DNA of 64,000 bases from Streptomyces nymphaeiformis (GTDB lineage: Bacteria; Actinomycetota; Actinomycetes; Streptomycetales; Streptomycetaceae): positions 620,001-684,000 of the forward strand of contig NZ_JACHJY010000001.1 of assembly GCF_014203895.1 (NCBI RefSeq), written 5' to 3'. Each line of letters opens with the position of its first letter. Positions within the stretch are counted from its first letter, which is position 1. A program made the translations under genes and the position numbers. This document shows, one piece after another, positions 15,379 through 24,229 of this stretch. Under the pieces are notes generated by a model. The model worked only from the letters and a program-made list of their open reading frames with translations, searched no databases and was not told the origin of the DNA.

Positions 15379-16593
15379 ATGAAGATCCGTACCCGGCTGC
15401 GGCGCGCGCTCACCCGCCTGGCGCGCGACGCGTCCTTCCTCGCTCTGGGGGCGCCGCTCCATCTCCTCGTGGTTTCCCTGCTGTCCGTGGTCGTCGGCCT
15501 CCTGTGGGGGGTCATCGGGGGAGCGGACGACAGCGCGCCGATCGTCCTGGGGATCGTGGTCGTGGTGACGGTGTTCTGCGTGCCGGCGCTGACCGTGGCC
15601 CAGAGTTGGCGCTTCCGGCGGCTGCTCGGCATCGACATCCCCCGCCCGGGATGGCGGCGGCCGTTGCGCCAGTTCGCCTACCACTCCCTGGCCGGGACGC
15701 TGTTCGGCACGCTCGAAGCGGTGGTGGTGGCGCTGATCCCGGTCGGACTGGCCGTCTCCCTGACCACGGTGTGGGTCTACGCGATCCCCTGGGAATGGCG
15801 GATCAAGCACTCCGGATACTCCACGCAGGCCGCGTACCTCTCCGTGGCGGGACTGCTCGTCCTCGCCGCCGTCCCTCCCCTGGCCGCCGCCCTCGTACGC
15901 CTGGAGAGCCAGGTGGTCCCCACCCTGCTCGGGCGCAGCCGGGAGGAGGACCTGGCGCGGCGGGTCGAGGACCTCACCGAGAGCCGGGCCGGTGCGGTGG
16001 ACGCCGCCGACGCGGAACGGCGGCGCATCGAACGGGACCTGCACGACGGAGCGCAGCAGCGCCTCGTCTCGCTGGCGCTGAACCTGGGCATAGCCAAGGC
16101 CACGCTCCTGGACCTGCCGCCCGAGGCGCGCGGGGTGATCGAGGCGGCGCACCGGGAGGCGAAGGAGGCGATCGAGGAGCTGAGCAGCCTCGTGCGCGGG
16201 CTTCACCCCGCCGTCCTGGACGAACTCGGCCTGGACGCGGCCCTGTCGGGACTCGCGGCCCGCGCCCCGCTGCCCGTACGGCTGAGGGCGGACCTGCCGC
16301 GACGGCCGCCGCCGGCGATCGAGGCGGTCGCCTACTTCGTCGTCTCCGAGGCGCTGACGAACGTCGCCAAGCACGCACGGGAGGCGACCCGGGCCGATGT
16401 GACGGTGACCCGGCTGGGCGGGATACTGCGGGTGGTGATCGCGGACGACGGCCTGGGTGGCGCCGACCCCGGCAAGGGGAGCGGCCTGACGGGGCTCGCC
16501 CAGCGCGTGCGGTCAGTCGACGGAACGTTCCGGATGAGCAGCCCGGTGGGGGGACCGACCATGATGAGCGTGGATCTGCCGTGCCAGAACTGA
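15379..16593 (+). CDS. Sensor histidine kinase, HisKA_3 (NarL/DesK-type)
   Basis: This is a 404-residue membrane kinase. The N-terminal half holds four hydrophobic helices and a Streptomyces-type sensor domain (about residues 20-185). A short coiled segment follows, then the HisKA_3 H-box ERRRIERDLHDGAQQRLVSLA with the phosphorylated His at about 220. The HATPase has the N-box SEALTNVAKHA, DDGLGG and the G-box GSGLTGLAQRV, all intact. The last residues precede the regulator gene by 26 nt. The ATG at 15379 is chosen over upstream ATGs because the extension is rich in shadow-like sequence. The stimulus is unknown. Confidence 0.92.
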   Translation: MKIRTRLRRALTRLARDASFLALGAPLHLLVVSLLSVVVGLLWGVIGGADDSAPIVLGIVVVVTVFCVPALTVAQSWRFRRLLGIDIPRPGWRRPLRQFAYHSLAGTLFGTLEAVVVALIPVGLAVSLTTVWVYAIPWEWRIKHSGYSTQAAYLSVAGLLVLAAVPPLAAALVRLESQVVPTLLGRSREEDLARRVEDLTESRAGAVDAADAERRRIERDLHDGAQQRLVSLALNLGIAKATLLDLPPEARGVIEAAHREAKEAIEELSSLVRGLHPAVLDELGLDAALSGLAARAPLPVRLRADLPRRPPPAIEAVAYFVVSEALTNVAKHAREATRADVTVTRLGGILRVVIADDGLGGADPGKGSGLTGLAQRVRSVDGTFRMSSPVGGPTMMSVDLPCQN

Positions 16594-16619
16594 AGAGCAC
16601 CGGGCGGGAGGAGCCCCGT

Positions 16620-17270
16620 ATGCGACGTGCGGTGATCGCCGAGGACTCCGTCCTGCTGCGGATGGGCCTGGTCAAGGTCGTGGAGATGGCCGGCTTCGAG
16701 GTGGCCGCCGAGGCGGGCGACGCCGAGGGACTCCTCGCCGCGGTCGAGGAGCACCGCCCCGACCTGGCGGTGATCGACGTCCGGATGCCGCCGGGCTTCA
16801 CGGACGAGGGAGTGCGCGCCGCGCTGTCCATCCGCCGCAGCCGGCCGTCGACCGCCCTGCTGCTGCTCTCCCAGTACGTCGAGGAGCGCTACGCGGCCGA
16901 CCTGCTCGCCGCCCACACCAGCGGCGTGGGCTATCTGCTCAAGCAGCGGGTCGCGGACGTCGAGGAGTTCATCGAGGCGCTGCGGCGGGTCGCCGACGGC
17001 GGCACCGCGCTCGATCCGCAGGTCGTCGCCCAGCTCCTCGTACGGCGGTCGAACGATCCGCTGGAACGGCTGACGGCCCGCGAGAAGGAGGTGCTCTCCC
17101 TCATGGCCGAGGGCCGCTCCAACGCGGGCATCGCCGCCCAGCTCGTCGTCAGCGAGAGTGCCGTCGCCAAGCACATCAACAGCATCCTCGCCAAGCTCGA
17201 CCTGCCCAAGGCGGACGCCGACCACCGCCGGGTCCTGGCCGTGCTGCGCTTCCTGGGCGTGGGCGCCTGA
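16620..17270 (+). CDS. LuxR/NarL-family response regulator
   Basis: This 216-residue regulator is partner of the upstream kinase. The receiver (1-120) shows AEDSVLLRMGL with the acidic pair, the phospho-acceptor Asp in VIDVRMPP (about residue 53) and the conserved Lys in YLLKQRV. The C-terminal LuxR helix-turn-helix is LTAREKEVLSLMAEGRSNAGIAAQL. The ATG at 16620 follows GGAGGAGCCCCGT, a good ribosome site. It ends 9 nt from the convergent NarK-like gene. Confidence 0.94.
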   Translation: MRRAVIAEDSVLLRMGLVKVVEMAGFEVAAEAGDAEGLLAAVEEHRPDLAVIDVRMPPGFTDEGVRAALSIRRSRPSTALLLLSQYVEERYAADLLAAHTSGVGYLLKQRVADVEEFIEALRRVADGGTALDPQVVAQLLVRRSNDPLERLTAREKEVLSLMAEGRSNAGIAAQLVVSESAVAKHINSILAKLDLPKADADHRRVLAVLRFLGVGA

Positions 17271-17279
17271 GGGGCGTCC

Positions 17280-18515
17280 CTACGGGCGGCCCGCCGTGAC
17301 CTCGGCGGGCTTCGGGTCCGGGCTGTCGGCGTCCGGGCGGATCCCGCGCATCCGCCCGTACGCGTACACACAGCCCGCGAGCGCCAGGTCGGACAGGAGC
17401 ATGAAGCCGATCGAGTACGAGCCCTTCGCGCTGTAGATCGCGCCCATCACCAGGGGCGGCACGAACCCGCCGAGGCCGCCCATCGCGCCGACGATGCCGG
17501 TCACGCTGCCCACCTGGGCCTGCGGGGTGACCTGGGAGACCAGGGCGAAGACCGAACCGCTCGCCGTGCCGAGCCCGGCCGCCATGACGAGCAGGGCGAT
17601 CGTGCCGCCGGGGTTCAGCGGCGGGTCGAAGGCCTGGACGATCGCGAACAGGGCGGCCGTGCCGAGCGCGGCGGCCGTGACGAGCGCCGGGTGGATCCGG
17701 TCCGAGAGCCAGCCGCCGATCGGCCGGAAGACGACCGTGACCAGGGCGAACCCGGCCGCCTTGGTGCCCGCGTCCGTCGGGTCGAGCTCGTACCAGGTCT
17801 TCAGGTACGTCGGCAGGTAGACGCCGAACGCGACGATGCCGCCGAACCCGATCGCGTACAGCGCCGACAGCTCCCACGTCACCCGCAGCCGGCCCGCCGA
17901 GCCGAGCCGCGACGCGAGGGAGGCCGTCGGCACCGGCCGGTCGGGGCGGTCGGTGATGAGGAACGCGGCGAGCACCGCGTACGCGGCGAGGGCGAGCGCG
18001 ACCACGACGAACGGAAGGTTCTCGCCGTGCTTGGCGATCCGGGGCGTGAAGTAGCCGGACAGCGCGACACCGCCCATGCCCATGCCGAACACCCCGAGCG
18101 CCAGACCGCGCTTCGCGGGCGGGAACCAGGAGTTGACGAGGGGGATGCCGATGGCGAACGTCGTGCCGCCCAGACCGAGGAGGAAGCCGACGACCAGCAT
18201 CAGGCCGTAACTGTCCTTGACCACGATCAGGAGCAGCACGGGGACGATCGTCAGCGCCGAGACGAGCGGGAACATCCGCTTCGCCCCGTACCGGTCGGTC
18301 AGGGCCCCCGCCGGGACGCGGCCGAGCGAGCCGACCAGGACGGGCACGGCGACGAGGAACGACTGCTGGAAGGAGCTGAGTCCGAGCCGCTCGCCGTACC
18401 AGCTCGCGAGCGGTGCGATCAGGTTCCACGCCCAGAAGGTGAGCGTGAAGCCGATGGTGGCCATCACCAGGTTGCGGTAGGCCGCCGCTGTCGGGGCCGT
18501 GGTCTCGGTGGTCAC
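17280..18515 (-). CDS. MFS transporter, nitrate/nitrite (NarK)-like
   Basis: This protein of about 411 residues has 12 predicted helices. NarK-family signatures are visible: the RVPAGALTDRYGAKR loop after TM2, and two glycine-rich segments around GIPLVNSWFPPAKRGLALG and VTGIVGAMGGLGGFVPPL that resemble nitrate-signature motifs. NarK-type proteins move nitrate or nitrite across the membrane. No nitrate reductase gene is present here, so the substrate is an inference from the family. Start is ambiguous: GTG at 18515 has GGAGGG almost touching it, and TTG at 18527 is the alternative. Confidence 0.85.
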   Translation of the reverse strand: MTTETTAPTAAAYRNLVMATIGFTLTFWAWNLIAPLASWYGERLGLSSFQQSFLVAVPVLVGSLGRVPAGALTDRYGAKRMFPLVSALTIVPVLLLIVVKDSYGLMLVVGFLLGLGGTTFAIGIPLVNSWFPPAKRGLALGVFGMGMGGVALSGYFTPRIAKHGENLPFVVVALALAAYAVLAAFLITDRPDRPVPTASLASRLGSAGRLRVTWELSALYAIGFGGIVAFGVYLPTYLKTWYELDPTDAGTKAAGFALVTVVFRPIGGWLSDRIHPALVTAAALGTAALFAIVQAFDPPLNPGGTIALLVMAAGLGTASGSVFALVSQVTPQAQVGSVTGIVGAMGGLGGFVPPLVMGAIYSAKGSYSIGFMLLSDLALAGCVYAYGRMRGIRPDADSPDPKPAEVTAGRP

Positions 18516-18588
18516 CCCTCCAGTCAAGATCCGGAGGAGGGGTGCGGCGCGCCCAGTTGCTCCGTACGGGGGAGGCGGCCGTACGGCC

Positions 18589-20037
18589 CTACGGCCACGT
18601 CACCGTCGTCGGCGGGGTGCCGTCGTCCTCGACGCGCAGCCGGGCGCCGCCGCCCTCCCCGGCCGACACCTCGACGGTGATCGCGCCGACCCCGGGCCGC
18701 CGGTGCGCCGCCGCGAGCGCCCCGCGCAGGGCGGCGAGGAGCCGGTCCGCCGTCCCCTCGTCGACGAGGGTGTCGACCGCGCCGGAGAAGTGCACGGACG
18801 GCTGGAAGCCGAGCGGGACCGCGGCCCCGCCGGTCTCGCGCAGGACCCGCCCCCGGAAGGTCGTCGGCGCGTCGGCCGGCGGCTGCTGGAGGGCGAAGAT
18901 GGTCGTCCTGACCTCCTGGATCGTGGAGTCCAGCTCGTCCACGGCCCGGCCGAGCAACGCGTCCTCGTCGGAGGAGGCGGCCGCCCGCCTCCGGGTGGAC
19001 TCCAGCATCATCTCCGTGGCGAACAGCCGCTGCACCACCAGGTCGTGCAGGTCCCGCGCGATCCGGTCGCGGTCCTCGAAGACGGCGAGCCGCTCCCGGT
19101 CGTGGCGCGCGTCCGCGAGGACGAGCGCGAGCGCGGCCTGCGAGGCGAACTGCGAGGCGAGCAGCCGGTCCACCGCCGAGTACGGCGGGCCGCCGCGCCG
19201 CCGGGGCAGGGCGAGGGTGCCGATGAGCTTCCCGCCGCTCTGCAGCGGCAGCATCATCGACGGACCGAAACGGGACCGGACGTGCGTGGTCATCCGCGGG
19301 TCGGTCGCCGAGTCCTCGATGAAGACGGGCTCCCCGCCGAGGAGCTGGACGAGGACCGGGGAGCCGGGCGCGATCGTCGTGCCGACGAGGTCGCCGGGGT
19401 CGTCCCTGGTGGAGGCGGCGACGATCTCCATCCCGCCCTGTTCGGTGGGCTGGAGGACGACGCCGGCCGAGGCGTCGGCGAGGATGCGGGCCTGCTCGGC
19501 GACGGTGGTCAGGGCGTTCTCGGCGGTGGCGCCGGTGAGCAGGGCCGTGGTCACGGCGGCGGCGCCCTCGATCCAGCGCTCCCGCTGACGGGCCGTCTCG
19601 TACAGCCGGGCGTTGCCGATGGCGATCCCGGCCTGGGAGGCGAGGACCCGGAGCAGGGCGAGGTCCTCCTCGGTGAAGGGGCCGCCGCGCTTCCCGGTGA
19701 GGTGCAGACGGCCGAAGACCTGGGTGTGGACCCGGATCGGGACGCCGGTCGAGCGCGCATCGGGGGTCAGGTCCTCGGGGCGGCGGTACCGCTGCCGCTC
19801 CTCGTCGGTCATGCCGGAGGTGAAGAGCTCGGTGAGGCGGGGGCGCTCGGGGTCGACGACCCCGAGCGCCCCGTGGCGGGCTCCGGTCAGTTCGGTGGCG
19901 GAGTCCACGATGTGCTGGAGGGTGGTGCGGAGTTCGAGGTCCGTACCGACGCCGAGGACGGCTTCGAGCAGCAGGGGCAGGCGGGCGGAGTCCTCGTCCG
20001 CGCCCGGGGCCCCGGCGTCCTCATCCATGATCGTCAT
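18589..20037 (-). CDS. GAF-domain histidine-kinase-like protein with degenerate ATP-binding domain
   Basis: This 482-residue soluble protein resembles DevS/DosS-type sensors. There are two GAF domains (about 25-165 and 185-320), then a HisKA_3 dimerisation segment with an intact H-box (DRIARDLHDLVVQRLFATEMM, His at about 340). The C-terminal ATPase is abnormal. The N-box reads RGALAAAHRRPG, where a canonical kinase has E-x-x-x-N-x-x-(K/R)HA, and the protein ends VEDDGTPPTTVTWP with no glycine-rich G-box. ATP binding is therefore doubtful. No cognate response regulator is adjacent; neighbours are a NarK-like transporter and mbl. It may be a redox or gas sensor acting as a pseudokinase. Confidence 0.85.
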   Translation of the reverse strand: MTIMDEDAGAPGADEDSARLPLLLEAVLGVGTDLELRTTLQHIVDSATELTGARHGALGVVDPERPRLTELFTSGMTDEERQRYRRPEDLTPDARSTGVPIRVHTQVFGRLHLTGKRGGPFTEEDLALLRVLASQAGIAIGNARLYETARQRERWIEGAAAVTTALLTGATAENALTTVAEQARILADASAGVVLQPTEQGGMEIVAASTRDDPGDLVGTTIAPGSPVLVQLLGGEPVFIEDSATDPRMTTHVRSRFGPSMMLPLQSGGKLIGTLALPRRRGGPPYSAVDRLLASQFASQAALALVLADARHDRERLAVFEDRDRIARDLHDLVVQRLFATEMMLESTRRRAAASSDEDALLGRAVDELDSTIQEVRTTIFALQQPPADAPTTFRGRVLRETGGAAVPLGFQPSVHFSGAVDTLVDEGTADRLLAALRGALAAAHRRPGVGAITVEVSAGEGGGARLRVEDDGTPPTTVTWP

Positions 20038-20076
20038 GGTCTCATTGTCGTACGAATCGCCCGGTTCTTTCCGATA

Positions 20077-21138
20077 TCAGTCCTCGTCGGTGAGCGGGTC
20101 CCGCTCGGCCAGCGGGTCGAGGATCATCGGCTGGACCTTGCCCTCCAGCATCGCGCCCAGCCCCAGGACCGCGCAGACGTCGGGCCGTTCGGCGATGTGC
20201 ACGGGCATGCCGGTCGCCTCGCGGAGCATCTGGTCGAGGCCCGGCAGCAGGGCGCTGCCGCCCACCATCATGATCCCGCGGTCCGCGAGGTCGGCCACCA
20301 GGTCCGGCGGGCAGTCCCGCAGCACCTTCCCGATGCCGTCGAGGACGGCCGTCAGCGGGGTGTGGATCGCCTCCCGTACGGCGGCGGTGTCGACGGTCAC
20401 CGAACGGGCCAGGCCCGTGGCGACGTCCCGGCCGTGGATCTCCGTCCAGGCGGGCCCGGACGCCGTCAGGCCGTTGCCGCTGAGGGCCAGTTGCAGCGGG
20501 CGCACCGACTGGCTCGGCAGCATCAGCTCGTGGTGGTGGCGCAGGTGCTGGATGACGGCGTGGTCGATGGCGTCGCCGCCGACGGGCATCCGCTCCGCCG
20601 TGACGATCGCGCCGAGCGAGAGCACCGCGACCTGCGTGGTCGCCGCGCCGCACACCAGGATCATGGTCGCGGTCGGCTGCTCCACGGGCAGCCCGCAGCC
20701 CACGGCCGCCGCGATCAGGGTGTCGACCAGCTCGACCCGGCGCGCCCCGAGCCCCACGAGGGTCTCCACGGCGGCGCGCTGCGCGAGCGGATCGCTGTCG
20801 TGCGGGGTGCAGGCGGCCGCGCGCAGCCGGGGCTTGCGGCGCAGCTGCCGGCGCAGCTTCTCGCCGAGGAGATGACGGAGCATCCGCTGCGCCATCTCGA
20901 TGTCGACGACCGTGCCGCCCGAGACCGGGCGGACTACCCGGATGTAGTCGGGGGTGCGGCCGGTCATCTTCTCGGCGAGCGCGCCGACGGCGATCAGCGC
21001 TCCGGTACGGGTGTTGACGGCGGCGACGCTCGGCTCGTCGACGACGAGTCCGGCGCCCTTGACGAAGACCCGGGTGCGGGCGGCACCCAGGTCGACGGCG
21101 ACATGGCAACGACGCAGCTGATCGAGGCTGACGGTCAC
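20077..21138 (-). CDS. mbl: MreB-like actin homologue Mbl
   Basis: This 353-residue protein of the MreB/Mbl actin fold has phosphate-1 motif HVAVDLGAARTRVFVKG, ATP-binding MILVCGAATTQVAVLSLG, and the adenosine-motif region DRGIMMVGGSALLPGLDQML. These are actin-family nucleotide sites with some drift (DLGAART rather than DLGTANT). In Streptomyces, MreB/Mbl proteins act in spore-wall assembly rather than rod shape. The GTG at 21138 follows GGAGGATCCCGCC. The longer ORF start at 21261 has no ribosome site and adds an Arg/Pro-rich tail, so it is rejected. It is close to S. coelicolor Mbl as I recall it. Confidence 0.9.
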   Translation of the reverse strand: MTVSLDQLRRCHVAVDLGAARTRVFVKGAGLVVDEPSVAAVNTRTGALIAVGALAEKMTGRTPDYIRVVRPVSGGTVVDIEMAQRMLRHLLGEKLRRQLRRKPRLRAAACTPHDSDPLAQRAAVETLVGLGARRVELVDTLIAAAVGCGLPVEQPTATMILVCGAATTQVAVLSLGAIVTAERMPVGGDAIDHAVIQHLRHHHELMLPSQSVRPLQLALSGNGLTASGPAWTEIHGRDVATGLARSVTVDTAAVREAIHTPLTAVLDGIGKVLRDCPPDLVADLADRGIMMVGGSALLPGLDQMLREATGMPVHIAERPDVCAVLGLGAMLEGKVQPMILDPLAERDPLTDED

Positions 21139-21425
21139 GGCGGGATCCTCCGGAGTGCGGTGCTGGCACGGGCGAGGCGGGTCGCGATTCGCGGTCCTGT
21201 TCGCATCGTCCGGCCGCGCGCGGCGCGGCGCGCGCTGGGCTGAGCCGCCCGGGGGCCGCATGCGGGCCGTGTCGGAGGGCCCACTGCCCGTGAGAAGGAT
21301 CCGGAGGCCATCCTTCCCGAAGCGGGAGATTCACGGCGCACCGCCGCCGACCTGCGGTTTCCACACAGGATCCTCACGTCCGCGCCTACCTGACGGCGCA
21401 CCCGGCCGCATAGCCTGCGGGCCCC

Positions 21426-22598
21426 ATGGACTACTGCCACACGTGCCGGCGGCACCTCAACGGGGCCCTCGCCTGTGCCGGGTGCGGGACTCCGGTCGAG
21501 GAACTGCGGTACGAGACCCCCCACATACCGGTCCACACCCCGGACCACCCCCAGGTCCCCACCCCGGACCTCGGCTACGGCTACCCGAACGGACCGACGG
21601 CGTACGGCACCCAGGCCGGGCCGGCGGCGTACGGAGCCCAGGCCGGGCCGGCAGCGTATGGAGCCCAGGCCGGGCCCGCGATCTACAGCGACCACGGCGG
21701 GCCCGGCGTCTACGGCGACCACGGCGGTCCAGGCGTCTACGGCGACCACGCTCGTCCCGCCGCTTACGGCGACCAGAGCGGGCCCGGCGTCTACGGCGAT
21801 CACGGCGGTCCAGGCGTCTACGGCGACCCGAGCCGGTCCGCCGCCTACGGCGGAGCGACCCCGCCCGCCCACGACGAACCGTCCCCGGACGACGACGGCG
21901 GCGGTGCCGGCGACGACGACCTAGACCGGCCCGCGCCCGAGCACGTCTACGAGCTGGACGTCCTCGAACCGCCGCGCACCACCCCAGGCGGGCGCCGCGC
22001 CGCCCGGGGGCGCCCCGCCGCGCGGCGGGGGAGGAAGCAGGGCCCGCGCCGGGGCCGTACGGTCCTGGTGGGAACGGTGGGCCTGGTCCTCGCGGCCGGA
22101 ACGCTGACCCTGGCGAAGATCGCCTTCGAGGAGCCGCCGCAGGACGGCGCCGCCACCGCCGTGGAGGAGCTGGAGGTCACCGAGACCCCGCTCTCGCCGC
22201 CACCCGTGGAGACCACGGAACCGTCGCAGGGTTCGAGCCCGTCCCGGGGGACGGACGCCCCGAGCTCCGTCCCGGCCCGCCCACGCCAGGTGAGCACGGG
22301 CTCGGACTCGGGACCGGGATCGGGATCCGGTACGGGAACAGGTACAGGTACGGGATCAGGCACCGGCACCGGCACGGGAAGCGGCACCGCCCCGACCGCC
22401 GCCCCGACGACCACCGCCCCGGCCTCCCCGTCCGCCACGCCCACGGCGACGGTGTCCGCGACGGAGAGCGGCCCGACGCCGACCGACTCGGCGACGCCCG
22501 GCGGACCGACGGCATCGACCACCGGCCCCACCCCGAGCCGGACCCCGACCCCCAGCCCGACCCCGACGTGCACCCGCTTCCTCTGGTGGTGCGTCTAG
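21426..22598 (+). CDS. Zinc-ribbon, single-pass membrane protein with repeat-rich regions
   Basis: This 390-residue protein has unknown function. An N-terminal zinc ribbon is formed by CHTC (4-7) and CAGC (17-20). Residues 59-139 are nine 9-residue repeats of the type VYGDHGGPG. A basic segment (about 190-217) precedes one transmembrane helix (VLVGTVGLVLAAGTLTLA). The rest is a Thr/Ser/Pro-rich, presumably extracellular, stalk with Gly-Thr repeats, ending in a short Cys-containing tip CTRFLWWC. TAGCCT lies about 9 nt before the ATG and no ribosome site is evident, suggesting a leaderless message. It is divergent from mbl with a 287-bp gap in which I see no other gene. Confidence 0.75.
   Translation: MDYCHTCRRHLNGALACAGCGTPVEELRYETPHIPVHTPDHPQVPTPDLGYGYPNGPTAYGTQAGPAAYGAQAGPAAYGAQAGPAIYSDHGGPGVYGDHGGPGVYGDHARPAAYGDQSGPGVYGDHGGPGVYGDPSRSAAYGGATPPAHDEPSPDDDGGGAGDDDLDRPAPEHVYELDVLEPPRTTPGGRRAARGRPAARRGRKQGPRRGRTVLVGTVGLVLAAGTLTLAKIAFEEPPQDGAATAVEELEVTETPLSPPPVETTEPSQGSSPSRGTDAPSSVPARPRQVSTGSDSGPGSGSGTGTGTGTGSGTGTGTGSGTAPTAAPTTTAPASPSATPTATVSATESGPTPTDSATPGGPTASTTGPTPSRTPTPSPTPTCTRFLWWCV
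21600..21842 (+). repeat. Nine in-frame 27-bp coding repeats
   Basis: Codons 59-139 of the zinc-ribbon protein form nine consecutive 9-residue units (consensus x-Y-G-D-H-G-G-P-G; the first three are AYG(T/A)QAGPA). The unit is a multiple of three, so copy-number change would keep frame. Confidence 0.85.
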
Positions 22599-22605
22599 GG
22601 CGGCG

Positions 22606-23040
22606 TCACGCCACGTCCACGCCCAGCATCCGCTTCAGCAGGTCGCGCAGCAGGGTCCGCTCCGTCTCGGTCAGTTCGCCGAGGGGCTCGCGGGCGAAGC
22701 CGAGGGAGTCGCGGAGGCGGCGGGCGGTGTCGCGGCCCTCGTCCGTGGGGACGGCCAGTTTGACGCGGCGGTCCGCCGGGTCCGGGCGGCGCTCCACCAG
22801 GCCTCGGGCCTCCAGGCGGTCGACGATGCCCGTGATGTTGGAGGGCTCGCACTTGAGCTTCTGGGCGATCCGGCGCATCGGCAGCGGGTCGAGCGAGAGC
22901 AGGCCGAGGACCCGGGCCTGGGCGCCGGTCAGCGCGTGCTGCGCCGCCGCCTGCTCGTACTCCTCGTAGTAGCGCGCCACGACCGTGCCGATCAGCTCGA
23001 CGACTTCGAGGGTCAGGGGGTCCGTGCGTGAGGTGGCCAT
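22606..23040 (-). CDS. MarR-family transcriptional regulator
   Basis: This 144-residue winged-helix regulator has the recognition region MRRIAQKLKCEPSNITGIVDRLEARGLVERRPDPADRRVKLA. Unlike OhrR (2832-3323), it has no N-terminal sensing cysteine; its single Cys lies in the recognition helix segment (KLKCEPSN). The start at 23040 is consistent with the divergent arrangement. It sits divergently from a CurA-like reductase followed by an Ohr paralogue and probably represses them in response to an unknown ligand. Confidence 0.9.
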   Translation of the reverse strand: MATSRTDPLTLEVVELIGTVVARYYEEYEQAAAQHALTGAQARVLGLLSLDPLPMRRIAQKLKCEPSNITGIVDRLEARGLVERRPDPADRRVKLAVPTDEGRDTARRLRDSLGFAREPLGELTETERTLLRDLLKRMLGVDVA

Positions 23041-23062
23041 GGGAACGAGTCTACTCCGATGC

Positions 23063-23099
23063 TTGACAACATGAAATATCTAGGCGCATGGTTGTTTGA
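23063..23099 (+). promoter_or_regulatory. Candidate promoter/operator of the reductase-Ohr operon
   Basis: An AT-rich patch in the 104-bp divergent gap starts with TTGACA at 23063-23068. About 18 bp later CATGGT could serve as a weak -10. ACAACATG and CATGGTTGT around it form an imperfect inverted repeat, a plausible MarR site. A good ribosome site (CTGGAGGCC) follows at about 23131. Confidence 0.45.
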
Positions 23100-23144
23100 G
23101 GTACTGAACCTTTTGTGATCTCAAGCTTTCTGGAGGCCGTGCTC

Positions 23145-24164
23145 ATGTCCGTTCTTCCCGCGTCCAGCCGTGAGTGGCACCTCGTCGCCCGTCCCCACGG
23201 CTGGCCCGTGCCGTCGGACTTCGCCCTGCGCGAGACCCCGGTCGCCGAGCCCGCCGAGGGCCGCATCCTCGTGCGCAACCTGCACTTCTCCGTCGACCCG
23301 TACATGCGCGGCCGGATGAACGACGTGAAGTCGTACGTTCCGCCCTTCAAGCTCGACCACCCCATGGACGGCGGCGCGGTCGGCGAGGTCATCGCCTCCA
23401 ACGCCGAGGGCTTCGCGGTCGGCGACCACGTCCTGCACGGCCTCGGCTGGCGCGAGTACGCCGACGTCCCGGCCCAGCACGCCACCAAGGTCGACCCGTC
23501 GCTCGCCCCGCTGTCCGCCTACCTCGGCGTGCTCGGCATGACCGGTCTCACGGCCTACGCCGGTCTCTTCGAGGTCGCCTCCTTCAAGGAGGGCGACGCC
23601 GTCTTCGTCTCCGGCGCGGCCGGCGCCGTCGGCAGCCAGGTCGGCCAGATGGCCCGGCTCAAGGGCGCCTCCCGCGTCATCGGCTCCGCCGGCTCCGACG
23701 AGAAGGTGAAGTTCCTCGTCGAGGAGCTCGGCTTCGACGCCGCCTTCAACTACAAGAACGGCCCGGTCAAGGACCAGCTCCGCGAGGCCGCCCCGGACGG
23801 CATCGACGTCTACTTCGACAACGTCGGCGGCGACCACCTCGAAGCCGCGATCTCCTCGCTCAACGTGCACGGCCGCGCCACCATCTGCGGCATGATCGCC
23901 CAGTACAACGACACCGAGCCGGTCCCGGGCCCGCGCAACATGGCGATGATCATCGGCAAGCGGCTGCGGCTCCAGGGCGTCCTCGTCGGCGACCACTACG
24001 GCCTGCAGAACCAGTTCGTCCAGGAGGTCGGCGGCTGGCTCGCCTCCGGCGAGCTGAAGCACCGCGAGACCTTCGTCGAGGGCATCGAGAACGGCGTGGA
24101 CGCCTTCCTCGGTCTGCTGCGCGGCGACAACACCGGAAAGATGATCGTCTCGGCGACCCGCTAG
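23145..24164 (+). CDS. NADPH-dependent oxidoreductase, CurA/leukotriene B4 dehydrogenase-like
   Basis: This 339-residue medium-chain reductase of the zinc-independent type reduces enone or alkenal double bonds with NADPH in known family members. It starts SREWHLVARPHGWPVPSDFALRE, typical of the CurA group. DPYMRGRMND, the dinucleotide-binding AAGAVGSQVGQMARLKGASRVIGSAGSDEK (in pieces) and YFDNVGGDHLEA are conserved. The ATG at 23145 has GGAGG 8 nt upstream. It is followed 65 nt later by an Ohr paralogue and may clear lipid-peroxidation aldehydes while Ohr removes the hydroperoxides. It is divergent from a MarR regulator. Confidence 0.92.
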   Translation: MSVLPASSREWHLVARPHGWPVPSDFALRETPVAEPAEGRILVRNLHFSVDPYMRGRMNDVKSYVPPFKLDHPMDGGAVGEVIASNAEGFAVGDHVLHGLGWREYADVPAQHATKVDPSLAPLSAYLGVLGMTGLTAYAGLFEVASFKEGDAVFVSGAAGAVGSQVGQMARLKGASRVIGSAGSDEKVKFLVEELGFDAAFNYKNGPVKDQLREAAPDGIDVYFDNVGGDHLEAAISSLNVHGRATICGMIAQYNDTEPVPGPRNMAMIIGKRLRLQGVLVGDHYGLQNQFVQEVGGWLASGELKHRETFVEGIENGVDAFLGLLRGDNTGKMIVSATR

Positions 24165-24229
24165 TCTTCCCTCAGCCGTCGCGATCGTGGGCGCGAGTCG
24201 TCGGCGGAGTGAAGAAGGAAGACATCAGC

